Assembly (NCBI GenBank): GCA_947683625.1
Contig: CANTUR010000383.1
Location: 558,001-622,000, forward strand
Length of the DNA: 64,000 nt
Origin: Mallotus nudiflorus
Taxonomy: Eukaryota; Streptophyta; Magnoliopsida; Malpighiales; Euphorbiaceae
Direction: 5' to 3'
The notes under the pieces were generated by a model, which had not been told where the DNA came from, made no database searches, and saw only the letters and a list, made by a program, of their open reading frames with translations. Position 1 is the stretch's first letter. Every line of letters begins with the position of its first letter. Made by a program: the position numbers and the translations under genes. This document shows, piece by piece, positions 13,356 to 27,800 of this stretch.

Positions 13356-13893
13356 CATATAAATAATACTGACGGAATACATTATTAAAATTTTCATTAT
13401 GTTTTCAATTTTCTTCCATTACCATTTTAATTAGGGTTTAGAGTTTTTATTAGTATTTTCTTCCATTTCTCTTTTTGTTTCATTTCTGTTCTGATACCGA
13501 TTTTCATTCTAAAGTATGAAACAAATAATCACTAAATGATATTTTTATGTTGTTTATTTAAAATTTGTAAAACTATTTATCGCTAAACTAAAGAAATTTC
13601 AAAATTATTTTTTATTTATAAATAAAATAAATTACTTTGCAAAACCAAATGAGATTTTGGGTTCCCCTAATCTTGGGGGCCACAAAATCTTGGCTGCTAG
13701 CCTTGGAAAAATAAAAGGCCGGGCACACTTTATCCACACAATTTTTTTTTTTAAAGAAAGAAAAAAAATTTGGAATTATAATAAATAAAAATCCTTATAC
13801 ACACCATTATTTTGTTTGGTTCCGTAGAAAAAATTAAAAGAAAAATATGGAATCAGAGAAACCATAGCCGAAGAGCCAAACAGTCCAGCGAAA
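13356..13893 (+). promoter_or_regulatory. Upstream region of the synthetase gene, with a telo-box-like site
   Basis: This 538-base interval separates the copia LTR from the synthetase start codon. TTAGGGTTT at 13431-13439 is the reverse complement of the plant telo box AAACCCTAA, which is frequent in promoters of translation-related genes. It lies about 460 bases upstream of the ATG, so its role is uncertain. No convincing TATA box is seen near the start. Confidence 0.35.
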
Positions 13894-16800
13894 ATGTCTC
13901 TCCTTAAATCCTTGGCTTTCAATCCCGGCGAAAAAGCCACAATTTCAATGCTCCACTCTTCTTCCTCTAGGGTATGTGGTCTTGTCGCGCACTTACACTC
14001 TGTTTAGTTTTGTCATGCTACGTGCTTGATAAAATGTCGCTGAGAGACGCAATTTTTTTTTTCTTGTGTTGCCTCGGATAATAGTAATGAACTAGTTTTG
14101 TTTCTGTACGTCTTTTTTTTTTTTTTCCCAGGTTTTATCGCAAAGGACTTGTTCATCAGCATCGTCGTCATCTTCATCCTTTAGGAATGCTAATTTGTTC
14201 TACTACTGCTACTATAGAACAAACTCTTCGGTTAAATTTTTCTCGTTTTTAAATACAAATCGCTACTGTACATACTCTATTGACGAATCTACTTCTTCCT
14301 TTTCTAAGCGAAGATCTCGAGGACCTGTAATGGCTGCTAAGAAAACTTCTGGTGGTGTGTCTATATTTGCTGGTTTATTCTAATAGTTTTTGTGCATGTT
14401 TTTTTTTTTTCATCGTGCTTGGAAAAGTATAAAAATGCAGTTGATCTCTAAATTTAGTCTTTGTTTTTTCTCTCATGTCTGGAAATGTTCGTAGTTGCTA
14501 GAATTCAGTTCGTTGAAATTAAAGAAGAAACGCAATCATTTAACAAATGCCATGGTTTTGCAAAAGTTGAATTGAATTGTTGCAGGCATCTTAATTTATG
14601 AGTTGCTTGAAATCATGTAGGTGAAAAACAAGAAGAAGGAAGGTACAAGCACACTGTTGATTTACCGAAGACCAATTTTGGCTTGAGAGCTAATGCCTTG
14701 ATGCGGGAGCCTGAGATTCAAAAATTATGGGATGATAATCAGGTGTTTAAGAGAGTTGTTGATAGAAATGATGGGGTGAGTGGTTTGGTTTCCTAACTGT
14801 GCTTGATTTTTTGAAAGATTTTTTTTTTTTTTTTGTCAATGTGAACTACGTAGTTGACCTTCTTGGTGTGAATTGGTTTGTTAGGGAAATTTTATTCTCC
14901 ATGATGGTCCTCCTTATGCTAATGGTGATCTACACATTGGTCATGCCCTGAATAAGATTTTGAAGGACATAATTAACCGTTATAAGGTGTGTTTTCTTCC
15001 CTAAGATTTCTAAATGCTGATATGCCTTTTTATTTGCTTTTCCTAGGATAAAGAAACTTAGACAAAAAAAAAAATACAGAAAAAGAAGAAATGAATTTAC
15101 TTAATTGTACATTACCAATTTTGATTTGAAGACTATGAGCCTATGACTACTAAATCTAAGTACACGAGAAAAATTCTGAATGTTATGCTTTCTGCAATTT
15201 TCCTGCCAAAACCAATCATGCTAAGAAAGAAATGCAAGAAAAGGATCAAACATGCATCCCTTTTTGGAATATTTTTGTATGTTTATTTTTTTTACTCAAC
15301 CTCTTTTTTTTCTTTTTTTTTGCTTGAGCAGATTCTTCAAAATTATAAGGTCCATTTTGTGCCTGGTTGGGATTGTCATGGCATGCCAATTGAGAATAAA
15401 GGCAAGTATGAATTTCTTTTCTGGCTAAGGTGTTTGCGTTATGTTGAGGAAAATTGCAAAATTGACAAGTGTAAAACTTGATTTGGTGCTGAAGAGTTAA
15501 ACTGTATGTAATTATTATAGTCATCGCTTTTTGTTTCTCCATAAGGTCATCTATTGATTTTCCTAAATAGGACGAATATCAGATTATAAATTATTTTTAC
15601 CAAGTCAGTTGAAAAGGTTTCCAATTTCAACTAGATAACGTGGAAGCTTAAAGAAATTGAGGGCAGAATTTCCTAAAATAGTTGACTCTTATTTTAAATT
15701 GTACAGTTCTGCAATCATTGGATGAGAATGCCAGAAAGGATCTGACACCATTGAAATTAAGGGCAAAGGCAGCCAAGTTCGCCAAAGCAACTGTCAAAAC
15801 TCAGATGGCATCGTTTAAGGTTACAGCTAATTCTTTTTTGTTCAAATATTAATGAGTCCAAATTATCTTGAACACTAACTTTTTAAATTTTTTGAGATCT
15901 GGTATACCAATATTGGTGCAAGTTTATTTCAGTTTTTGGTGTGCATCTTTTGTTAAAATTGGCATTATTACTGTTATTAATTTGACCAGACAGAGTATGA
16001 TGGTAAACAGTCAATTAATCAACTGTAATCCTTGCAGCGCTATGGAGTTTGGGCAGACTGGGATAATCCTTATCTAACTCTAGATCCGGAGTATGAAGCT
16101 GCCCAGGTAGCTGGTACTTCTTCTTCATTTTAACTGTGTGTAGAATTTTCCAGGAAAAATGTGGTACCCTACTTTTTTTTTTTTTTTTTGGTGTGGTGTG
16201 TAATAGTTGTGAGGCAGATACCTAGAAAACCTTACTCTTATAAATTCAATAACTTGAAACAACAGAAAATGATATTGATACATCAAATAGTTCCAGATGG
16301 CATGAATCTTGCAAAATTCTTAAAAGAAATGGGTGATTTGTTCTCTTTCACTTTCAATGCACATGAGTTTTTCTTGGTATTGAATTGTCATGATTAACTT
16401 TGTGAGAATTTCATACATCCTTATCTTTAATAGATTGAAGTTTTTGGCCAAATGGCCCTTCAAGGATACATCTACAGGGGTAGAAAACCAGTTCACTGGA
16501 GTCCTTCATCCCGTACTGCTCTTGCAGAGTCTGAGTTGGAGGTAAATTAAGAGGTTTGCTATTTCTTTATCAACATATTTTTTCTGAGTACTACGGTATT
16601 GTGACTTAAAGGTTGTAGTGAGAGGCTCAAACTTGCAGCATTTTGTAGCAAAACTTTGTTAGCCCTTTTTTGTTTTATTTTGCTATGTCCATGATCTCCC
16701 AGATTAGTCACGGTCTGCTTTGTTATTTAATTGGAGTCTCTTTTGTGCAGTATCCTGAGGGGCATGTTTCAAGAAGCATATATGCCATATTTAGAGTAGT

Positions 16801-19800
16801 GAGTGCACCTCCTACTTCGGGTCCATTATTGGAAGAATTCTTTCCAGACTTATGTTTGGCCATATGGACCACAACTCCTTGGACTGTTCCAGCCAATGCG
16901 GGTAAGTCTTTGTTAGCTGTACTAGCAAAGAACGGGAGTTCTAATATAATTGTCATGCCAAAATTTGGAACCTATCTTTCATGCTCTTTACATAAACTAT
17001 AAACATCTATAGTGGTTTGTGTCCAACTACCTATGGTCAATTATTCTTGTGATTACAGATCTTTTTAGTCCTAAAACTTATCAGTATAGTGACTTTTTAC
17101 ACCACCTTGTATATAACTCATCATCAATCATTCATCTAAGATACACTAGATGCACCTTGTCTTATTCTGCTCCTTCTTGTTTCTTCCTTGTTCAATTCAG
17201 CCATCATTTTTTTAGAATTTTCTTGTGACTTTTGCATTTATATGATAATAATTTTATCCTTGACCTTTTTGGAGGGAAGAGGTTGTTTGTTTCCCTTGTG
17301 AAAATTGTTTTATCTTGAATCTGTCTCCCTCACCTTTTTTCCTTCTTAATGTTTTGGGGTTCTCCTATCTTCAGCTGTTGCAGTCAATGCCAAGCTTCAG
17401 TATGCTGTAACTGAAGTGCAATCCTTTGAAGAATCTTCTACATCCTCTGGAAATAAAAAACGACGGTTTGGAAATGTACTGAGGGAGCAAAAGAAACCTT
17501 ATCTTATAGTAGCATCTGATCTAGTGTCAGCACTAGAAGCAAAATGGGCTGTGAAATTTGTTATCAAGAAAACCCTGTCTGGGTCAGATCTTGAAAACTG
17601 CAGGTTAGAAATAAAATTGGTTGTATCTAATTTATTTGTAAAGAGCTCATGGAACGAAATGACTTGCTCATTCATTGGGGATATTTATCATAACTTCACT
17701 TTTAGTAAAGTAGACCTTACTTTGTCTCTTTGAGTTGTTTAACTAAAAGGGATAAGTGAGAAAAGTGGCCTAAAGTCAAATATATGATCTGTTCCTTTTA
17801 AATTTTACCCGGAATTTGATTTCAACATGTAGCCTTTAGAATTTAGATAGTGAATGTTGGCTGATCTATTGGTGTTGATTCAGGTATATTCATCCAATAG
17901 ATAACAAGGAATGCCCAGTCGTCATAGGAGGAGATTATATTACCACAGAATCAGGAACTGGACTAGTACATACTGCACCTGGTCATGGTCAGGAGGATTA
18001 TGTAACTGGCATGAAATATGGACTGCCTGTACTTTCCCCTGTTGATGAAGATGGGAAGTTCACTGAAGAAACTCCACTTTTTAGTGGGCTTGATGTACTT
18101 GGGGATGGTAATGTTGCTGTAGTGAAATACCTGGATGAAAAAGGATCCATTATCATGGAAGAGCCATATGGTAAGTTGGAACCTTTTGTACTTACTGAAA
18201 ATTTGTCATTTGCTTTTCTGGTAAACCACTTTGTCTACCTACAGATGAGAAAAATTTACCTATGCCAGTATGAGACCCTTTTTTTCCTCTTATGTAGAGC
18301 ACAAGTATCCATATGATTGGCGAACTAAAAAACCTACTATATTTAGAGAAACTGAGCAATGGTTTGCATCGGTGGAAAATTTTCGTCAGTCAGCTATGGA
18401 TGCAATTGGCCATGTAAAATGGGTTCCACCTCAGGTACATCTGTTAAGTTGGATTTTAATTACTCTGGTTATTGTGTCTGGCTTATTATGCTTTGATTAT
18501 TGGAAGATCATCAATAACCTGCAATAGGTGCTCTGTTGATAAATGTTCTTTTCATGCTTTTCTTTGTTGTGTAAAAAATTATATTCATTTCTTTTTACTG
18601 CTGCTAGATAGTTACTAATATTTCATGCAATGAAATTCTTTTGCTTTAATTGGAATTACAATGTCATTGCAAATCCTCCTGGCCATTTTTAAAATTTTTT
18701 GCTCTGCACTGACCACAAGATATTGCAATTTCATCCACTATAGTAGTTTTTCCTATAGCATCATTTGATGTTTTTTTCTTGCTTCAAGGTTCTTGTCTCC
18801 TTCTAAAAGGATGTAATGTAAGAGATAGGATGTAGTTATTAAGGAAAACACCATCATCTGTTCTTTAAAACAATTCTAGACTGCAATTATACACGTATGT
18901 AATATCAGAACTTGCTGACTTAGATTTTAGGGTTTTAGGGGAGGAACAGTACTTGTTTTTTAGCCACAGTAAAACCTTTAATTTGCAATCATTTCTAACT
19001 GAAAATTTTTAACTCATGGTGACTCTTGATTTCTTTACAGTTGCCATCTCGACTTAGCCACAAAGCTAGTTCTGATATCTCATCTTATTACCATAAGCAG
19101 CCTCTTTTCTCAGTTTACTCTGGCTTTCCCTTCATGTCCTATTAGTTCTGTTGAGCACAGGGTTGTCATTCCAGATACAGTTCCACTAAGTTATCATCTG
19201 TGCTTGAGAAGGCGTTTTAGTCTGTGAACAGTATAGGTCTGGCTTCTTCTGAGAAGTGAATTTTCAGTTTGTCTACATGAAATTTGAGTAGTTTAACTCA
19301 TGCACTATCAGACATGATTTTCAATATTCACTGTTACATAGAAGTTGATATGAGGCATTAATAAAAACTTTTGAAGCTGATTATCCTGAAATTGCAGTTG
19401 CCACTTTGAATTCTTGTATCTATTATTTGGTCCTTTAAATCGTTACTTTTTTTTTTGTTTAAATAGCCCATTATATAACAATTCTTCAGGCAGAAAAAAG
19501 AATTTCCACAATGACTTCCAGTCGGGCAGACTGGTGCATATCGAGGCAAAGGACATGGGGTGTCCCTATTCCTGTCTTTTATCATGTGAAGTCAAAGGAA
19601 CCCCTGATGAATGCAGAGACTATTGATCATATCAAGTGTAAGCCTTCTTGAAAAAGCAGCAGCTTTCTCAATTCCTTGTTCAGATTTATTGACAGGCAGA
19701 ATAAAAGAGTAGTGAGATTCTTCTTTGCATTGAAGTTTTTATTTTTGGTTTCTTCCATTTACTTCTCCACTTTCATTAGTTCATATCTTAATACTACAAT

Positions 19801-22800
19801 GCAGTTTTTATCATTTAGCAAAGTTTTTATAATATTTGTATAGTTAGCACAGTTTTATGTTCTGATTTCCAATTTTAACTATAGCCATTACTTTGCAGCT
19901 ATAATAGTCCAAAAAGGCAGTGATGCATGGTGGTATATGACAGAGGAGAACCTACTTCCAGACAATTATCGTGATAGAGCATCAGAGTATGAAAAAGGCA
20001 CTGATACAATGGATGTCTGGTTTGATTCAGGTATCATGAGTTACTATACCTATATACAGTTCTAGTTTCTATCTAGCTTGCTGTTTTTCATAATATCTAT
20101 ATATGTTCCTATCTTTTCTTCATGCATTTAAATTCCCACTTAAGGGGATATTTGCTTATGCTTGCTGTTTTAAAAAAAAATTCTGAACTTTTTTCTTGCT
20201 TAGTTTTTTCTAGTGGAAACCTCATTGTTTAAATGCTATTTCAGGTTCTTCATGGGCTGCTGTATTGGGAAGGAGGAGCAGCCTTAGTTATCCTGCAGAT
20301 CTGTATCTTGAAGGTACAGATCAACATCGTGGGTGGTTCCAGAGCTCTTTATTGACAAGTATAGCAACAAAAGGTAAAGAGCATGTAAAAAAAAAAGATG
20401 CTATTTTTAGTCAAAAGTCATTTGCATTTCAGAATGATGATTCTCCAGCTTGAGAATTGTTGAATAAAATGGTGCTTTTGTCTTCATTTATGTATTTGAG
20501 CTGTATCCTAGCCTCCATGATATCACAATATTTTCATGTCAGATGAAGATTGCATTATTTGATTTTTTTTTTTTTTTTGTCAGACAAACAGTCCCGTTTT
20601 TTAATTTGATAAGCATTATGTGTTGTGAGCAGTAATTACGTATTGAACATGATTGCCATTGAAATGATTATTGTTGCTTTGGATTTAGCAGCGAGGTTAC
20701 AAAGTAAAACAAAGTCAACATAGTTTTCAGGTCTCCTCAGTTGCAATATGTGAAATTTGTTTTGCTTTCTGGAATGTTAGTGATTTGGTTTTGTATCAGA
20801 TTAATTTTATTTCTTTTGCAAGTTATATGGAAAATATTATATTCCTTAAACCGAAGGATGCTATGTTATCCTTTTTATTCTGTGTGTACAGGAAAGGCTC
20901 CATATTCCAGTGTCATAACCCATGGATTTGTATTGGATGAGAAGGGTCTTAAGATGAGCAAATCTTTGGGTAATGTTGTAGATCCACGCAGTGTGATTGA
21001 AGGTGGAGAAAATGCAGGGGTTAGTGATGGTGGATTTTTTTTTTTCTATGAATGTTATATAATTTTTTTTTTTCTTTTTTTATGTATTGATGCATCTGCT
21101 GTTCACAGGGTGCACCTGCTTATGGGGCTGATGTCCTAAGACTCTGGGTTTCTAGTGTGGATTATACTGTTGATGTCATGATCGGTCCTCAGGTTCTCCG
21201 GCAAATGTCTGAGATCTATAGGAAGCTGCGAGGAACATTCAGATATCTTTTGGGAAATCTACACGATTGGAAAGTAAGTTAAGATTTATTATGGTTGAGT
21301 CTACTTGGCTTCATCATAGTTTTATAATCAAGCAGAAAATTTTTGACATGGCTAAAGTTACTTATAATCTGAATTTAATGTTCTTTTCTGGAAAAATTAG
21401 CCCCCTCTGCTTTTTGGATAATGATGATTGTACTTTTGGCAGGCTAATGATGCAGTTCCATATGATGATGTCCCCATGATTGACAAACATGCATTGTATC
21501 AGCTGGAAAATGTTGTAAAGAATATAGGAGAGAGTTATGAAAACTATCAATTTTTCAAAATATTTCAGGTAAGATTTCTTATCAATTGTATGCAATTACC
21601 ATGCTACCTTTTGCATGCACAAGGAGGTAATTGAAGCATACATTAACATGTCAGTAGCTGGCTATGAACAGCTTAAAGAGATTGTTAACAAGCACACAGG
21701 AATGCATGGATGTGTTCTTGTACAATTTATCCAAGTGTTAACTGAACTCCATTTAAAAAAGGTGTGTTGACTGAACTGGTAGTAGCATATACTTGTTAAA
21801 AAAAAAAGAGAGAACAAGAAAAATTTAGTAATCTGGACCTTTAACTGTTCGTCATGATTTATTTCTATGAGCAGAGGTAAGCTTAAGATGAAAATGATGG
21901 GAGATGTAACATGTGAGAAAAGGAAATCATCAGTTTTGATGATAGATTTTAAATGTCTAAAGAATGACTGAGCCTGAGATCTTGAAGAGTATAAAACGTG
22001 TTCAAGATGAATAATTTTAGGCCTTCCATTTATGAATACAGGATTCTAATCTGTGAGATGAGGATTCCAGAAATGCAAGATAGCCTCTGTTAGTTTCTAT
22101 TCATTGTTGGTAGCCCTACTTTATCTCATGAACAAGTTGACCTCCCTATGTATAACATCTCATGTGGATAATTATTTTTCAGATTATTCAACGGTTTGTT
22201 ATTGTTGACCTATCAAATTTCTATTTTGATGTTGCTAAAGATCGACTCTATGTGGGGTAACTCTCTTCAGTTTCTTTGTGTTCGTTTTATATTCACTTGT
22301 ATGAGACAAGCCTTTATATTAAGAATTTGTACCTTTGCATATGCTGCAAATCCACATCAACCTAACAAAGCATTATAACCTATTTAATTATCAGAGGTAC
22401 AAGAAGTTTTACAAGAAGAAGCTGTCAAACAGTTCTTGCTGCACATCTTCTTTCCCTTGCAAGGCTTGTTGCTCCAATCCTGCCTCATCTGGCTGAGGAC
22501 GTTTGGCAGAATCTTCCTTTTCCATATTTAGTTGAGGATGGTTCTGTTGCAAAGTTTGTTTTTGAATCAAAATGGCCTGCCTTGAATGAGAAGTGGCTTT
22601 CTTTTCCTATTGAAGAAATTGATTTCTGGGGAAAAATTCTTGAGGTAATAATAATATTTGCTAAATACTGCCAAACTATATTGTCTGATCTCAAATTATG
22701 TATTTCTTTGATTTTGAGTACTTCAAGTCATCTCTGTTTGTTGTTGCAAAATAGATGTTTTAATTAGGCTTTCAACTGGAAATTTAATTTTTCTAGTCAT

Positions 22801-24062
22801 TTGCGTAGATTCTTTTTCTTTCACTTATATTTCTTTTTCTTTCGACTGGAAATTTAACAGACTCTTTCTATTGAACATCTTATATTTTCTTTATATTTGT
22901 GATGCTTTATCTAAATTGAACGAATTTGAACAGTTGAGAACTGAGGTGAATAAAGTTCTGGAAGCTGCTCGTATGGGGAAGCTAATTGGTTCCAGTTTAG
23001 AAGCTAAGGTTTATCTGCATGCATCTGATGCCAGATTGTCTTCAAAATTTTATGAAATTTGTGCAGCAAGCAATGATACAGATGCGCTACACCGCATATT
23101 CATCACATCTCAGGTATACCTTTTGTCTACTAAATTTACAACATATCTGGACTTGAGTGGTTGAATTAGTATATGGCAGTAAGTATTGTGGCAGGTGAGG
23201 AAGAATATCAAATCTGATGCAACCACAAAAACAATGATGCTATATTTGGATGCAAAGAATGAGTATGAAATTGTATTTCAATTAGATCTCAGATTTGGAA
23301 ATACATGAATTTGTATTCATGAGGATTTGAAACAAATCCACAATGAATATGAAAGCTTATTTAATAAGGATTTGAAATGACATGGAACTACATGTTATTT
23401 GAAATCCTTATATTTAAAATTCAATATTTCAAATCTAAGATTTCAAATCAAATGCTTGCATTCGAACACACTGTGAGTTTAATTGACACCACAGTGAAAG
23501 TTTTATGGTTTATTACCAATGTAGCTAATTTGTTCAAGCAACTGGACTGAGGAGACTCCTTTGTTTTCCCATCTCCACTATCTTCCTTTTTGCGGGCCCT
23601 AAGAGGGGAACCTAGGGCTGGACATAGTTTAAGCCATAAGCTCCGCACCTAAATGCATGACTATGTTTTGTTTGGTTTTTTTTTTTTTTTTTTTTTTTCT
23701 GGTGGTCATTAAGCTTTGTATGCTTGAAATTTGATGCTAGATTCATGTCTGTTTTGAAAGTAGAACAGTGATTGATTCTTCCATTTAATTTTCTAAATGG
23801 TAATCTGCTGCAGGTGGAAGTTCTTGAAGTTTTAGACGACAAGTTGATTGAGACTGTACCATACACTGGAGAGTTTCTTGTTGAGGGAGGCAACAGCGTT
23901 TGGATTGGTGTATCACGAGCAGAGGGATCGAAATGTGAGAGATGCTGGAATTACACACCTAATGTTGGTTCATTTATAGAACATCCAACACTTTGTGGCC
24001 GCTGTTATAAAGTAGTTGCTGTTCAGCGAGAGCCAGAACCTGCAATAGCAGCTATTAGTTGA
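13894..24062 (+). CDS. OVM2: Isoleucyl-tRNA synthetase, organellar (chloroplast/mitochondrial) type
   Basis: Class Ia synthetase that charges tRNA-Ile. It resembles Arabidopsis OVM2 (At5g49030, about 1090 residues), the organelle enzyme. I place 22 coding exons: 13894-13971, 14132-14354, 14621-14775, 14885-14986, 15332-15401, 15707-15819, 16038-16106, 16434-16541, 16751-16901, 17375-17603, 17884-18170, 18298-18434, 19490-19637, 19899-20030, 20245-20373, 20892-21019, 21109-21273, 21443-21568, 22183-22256, 22395-22644, 22934-23113, 23814-24062. They sum to 3303 bases (1100 residues) with phase kept throughout. Visible motifs are a Ser/Arg-rich transit-like N-terminus (1-90), HIGH in GDLHIGHALNK (about 169-172), WDCHGMPIE (the family usually has L for M), KPVHWSP, TTPWT, the editing-domain GTGLVHTAPGHG, GTDQHRGWF, KMSKS (731-735), and a C-terminal zinc site C-X2-C-X16-C-X2-C (1059-1082). 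All introns are GT-AG except the fifth (GC-AG). The start is the first ATG and fits the expected presequence. The gene symbol is by orthology only. Confidence 0.96.
15402..15706 (+). other. GC-AG intron (intron 5 of the synthetase gene)
   Basis: Exon 5 ends ...AATAAAG and the intron begins GCAAGTATG and ends TTGTACAG. The phase (G + TT = Val) and the family sequence VLQSLDE on the far side require this junction, and no GT donor fits. Apart from the C, the donor matches the consensus strongly, as is usual for GC-AG introns. Confidence 0.85.
23265..23460. repeat. Foldback (MITE-like) sequence in intron 21 of the synthetase gene
   Basis: The stretch folds back on itself. An inner stem ATAAGGATTTGAAAT...ATTTGAAATCCTTAT (23365-23410) has arms of 21 bases with about two mismatches and a 4-6-base loop. 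Weaker outer arms pair AGATCTCAGATTTGGAAAT (about 23284-23302) with the ATTTCAAATCTAAGATTTCAAAT side (about 23426-23450). Its length and structure suggest a non-autonomous DNA transposon. Target duplications are not clear. Confidence 0.5.
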
Positions 24063-24888
24063 AATATGAAGAAAGTTAAGAGAGGCTAAATAAACTATAC
24101 AAGTACAGTCATCAGCAAATCAACAAAGTATAACGTCCTGCTTGATTTAGTTCATTTTTATTCTTTTATAACTTGCATTTGCTGGAGAAGGGAAGATGTA
24201 TAGTTGATTGCAGATTTTTTATTCGAGGGCAAGTGCAAGTCCAACGTCATCACTGGAAAAGGGAAGAAATATAGTTTACAGAGAAAATGTTGAGCGTTTA
24301 TTTGAAATTGCTAGGCATTGATAAAAAATAAAATATTCTTTTGGAGATCGGAACAATATAGAGCGTTTTTTGTTAGCAAATTCACTTAGATGACCGGTAG
24401 GAAAATTCATTCAAAATCAAATGGCAGACTGATCTCTGGATGACCCATTTAAATTTTTCTTATTTTATGACATGGCCTGACGTCCGAATAGCCATTGCAT
24501 TTTGGTTATCGTATCCCTCTCGTCTTGATGAAATTTTGACGTCTATTTTCTTGGAGAATTTAGCAGGTCTTTTGCTATTCCCTTTCCCAAAAATCGAAGT
24601 TGCCTCTTCCACCAGCAAATCCTGACCATTTTGAAGTGCCAATCAAATGACATTGGATAAAAATGAATTTCATTACAATAAATAGTTTTAAAGCATACTG
24701 AAATTGCACTCATGATCAACTATGCAGCCCATCATACAAAAGCTAGTTGAATCACTTCTTAGTAATCTGATTTACAAGGCAGCTGAACCAGTTCATGCTG
24801 ACCCCTTGACTGGGAGAAGCAAAAGTTTATCTTTTTGACATGCCAATGTTAAAAGAATTATCTTGCTCCTAAGAACTCCACCACAAAC
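24063..24888. other. Convergent intergenic spacer / 3' UTRs
   Basis: The spacer lies between the synthetase stop and the stop of the methyltransferase on the opposite strand. It should hold both 3' UTRs, which may come close or overlap. The open frames around 24440-24642 on both strands show no family resemblance, and I do not call a gene. Confidence 0.6.
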
Positions 24889-27800
24889 TTATTTGAGCTG
24901 AGCTTCCAAACTTTGAGGTGGTGGCTGTATCAACTCAGGTTCCTCTAAATCATCTGATTGTATCTGTATATCCTAAAATGACAAACAAGTTGACTGTAAT
25001 CACAAGTACTATCAACAAATATTCAATGGTAGTGAATAAGAAATGGATATGATAATCACAATGCATTCTTGACTTTCACAGCCAACTATTTGCAGGCAAA
25101 GCATAATACAAAGGCAATTATGCTAAGTGAATGCTTAAGTTTCATGATAAATTTAGATAAATCATGCAGATGAGGACTGATGAAAGGATAAGCAATTACT
25201 TGTGCATGTATCATTTGATGTGGTTGCTGATCTTGTGCCATTGCATAGGCTTGTGGTTGAGACATTCTATAATATGGTTCTTTTAGATCAAGTTTGCATG
25301 ATGATGTCTGAAGGATTCCTCCTTGTTCGGCACCGGGGCCCCACATTTTAGCTGTTTATGTTAAGCAGCAACTTGTTGGAAATTGATAAAAGAAATTCGA
25401 AACAAAAAAAATATGAGACAAGGGAAAAAGAAAACACCTGACAGTGTCAAATATATGGTATAGCTCTGAGCATTGTGAGCAACCATATGGAGCCGGCCTG
25501 TAATTTCTTGTCCTGCCATGACATAGAGTGGCTGAGAGAGTACACATCGTAATTGATACCAGTGTGTTGTAGGAGCACCAGGGGCAGTTGTAAGCCACCT
25601 TTGTACAGTACTGTAGACCAAGAAGTTCACAAAGGAAGCCAATAAATCCATGAAGCTCAGAAACATAAAATGCAAGCATGTTATAAATGCCAAAAGAGTA
25701 CAACATTACTAATCAATGTGAATGCTTACCTTCCATTGAACAGCACATCAAACCAACAAGCCAACCCATGCACTCTGGTGCCAACAGAAGCAATGAATTT
25801 TAATGGAATATCAATTTCATATAACCCCTCCTCCTGAAAAATTGTACAAGTGTTATGGAGACTCCACCAGAGGTAGTCATTTCATCATAAAGAGAAGTGT
25901 TATATGTCTAAGATTGCAACAAAGAATGAAGCTTTTAGCCTCCAATCACTCTACCCGGACCAGGATCAAAACAAAAACAATCTTATTGATATAATATGGC
26001 ATGTTTTATTTCTTAAAAAGCATTCCAGTGTTCTAATACCTGAACCAAAAAAGCTTTCCAAGTAAAATTTCTGTCAGAAATATAGAACTGGCACCCAAAT
26101 GATGAGGCATTAAACCAATAAACTGAGCAGTATATCATGCACCAGAGATTGTTTCAGGAGTGAAAAAGATCTCATAACATGATGGAAAATTATTTGGAAG
26201 GAACATCTCGAGAACAAAAAGAAGGCAAAACACAATTTTCTTCACTAATGGACATAAAACATGCAAAGTACAAGGACAAGTCTACTGGGAGAATCTATAC
26301 CTTTACTTCAGTGAAGTCTAAAACATGAAATATTGCAGGAGCTACTAATAATCTTGGATCAAATGCATCAACAACAGGCTGCATAAAAGTATAACAAACC
26401 CCATGAAATCAGTAAAAAAATTCACCAAAAAAATTCAAACATGAAAATAAAGTAGACCTGAGAAAAGTATCCCTGGAATGCAGATCCATATAGAGGTGTT
26501 AGATCAACTCCATAGTAGTTTTGCTGCTGCCAAAAGAGGGCCTGCATTAAAAAAAAAAAAAATCACAAGTAAAACTCTATTATTCATTCAGAATAATCTA
26601 GTTAAATAAGCCATGATAATTGCATTAGAAGTATATTATAATCACATTATTATGGATACAGCAACATGTGAGTTGCACTAATTGATCATGGGAATCTTTA
26701 AGTAACTGTGTTGCTTCACTGAGGTGCACAAACTAACTATAACAATAAATTGGTACCAAAAAAACTTCAAAGTTATTTCCTGTACATACCTTATTAGCAA
26801 TTTCAACAAACAAATATTCATCAGTAAAAGGTGCCATATGTATTCTGCAAGAGCAAGTAATTTCAATTCAATAATATCAAGCATATCCAAAAAAAATTGG
26901 ATGCAAAAAGTCATGAAACACAAGAAACTGCACATGTTTGAAAACCTTAAATTATATATAGGCCCAGCATGATCAACAACTAGAGTGGAGTTAAAGCTTA
27001 GTTGAGAATATGAAGCACAAGATTCACAATGAAATCCTGCATCTTGTGCACATGCCATAACATTGCCACAATATGTTCAATCTAATAAGCCCAGAGTGCC
27101 TATAAGAAACTTAACAGACAAGCTGGCAAAACTTCATTGTGCAGACATGCATATTTACAGGATAATAGAACAAATACTATACAGAGTTGCAACAATGGAA
27201 AAAATAAAACAGATAACAGAATTCACTAGACAGCACCATCCTTCTGAGTTCTGTCTATAGAATAATGAAGACACATAATGTATCAATCAAGTAATGGAAT
27301 AAAAAGGCCAGGTGTAGCCCAATGATATATCCATGATACCCATATAGTTGCATGTTAACTGCGCATAGGATAGTGAGATCAAGATGCAACTAAAATAATG
27401 ACAATACTGCCAGATTAGAAATCATCCATCAATTGCATGAGAAGATTGAGGACAAGCTCGTTCCTACCAGTCACAAAAGCACAATGTGATTGAGGGAAAT
27501 TACCCAGGATCCAAGGAAGCAATATGTCAACGAGAAAACACTTACCTTCCAACTGTTGGGAACATTTTTCCATTGGGGACAAGAAACCGGTCTCTAGCAA
27601 TTACATAGGACTCTAACATTCTTTCATTTATTAATAAGGTGCCTGCATTTTACATTCACAAAAGAGTTGGTTATAGAAACATGATGCTTGCTTTAACATT
27701 TACTACAATAACTCTCAGGAGATCTGCTAATTTCATCATGTCTAAAAACTTTTCATCTTTATTCAAAAAAAAAAAAACTCATGCATAATCCCATATGTAG

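Noticed and set aside
24440..24642. Overlapping 60-residue frames on both strands between two convergent genes
   Set aside because: Low-complexity, no homology recognised, and the position is expected for 3' UTR or spacer.
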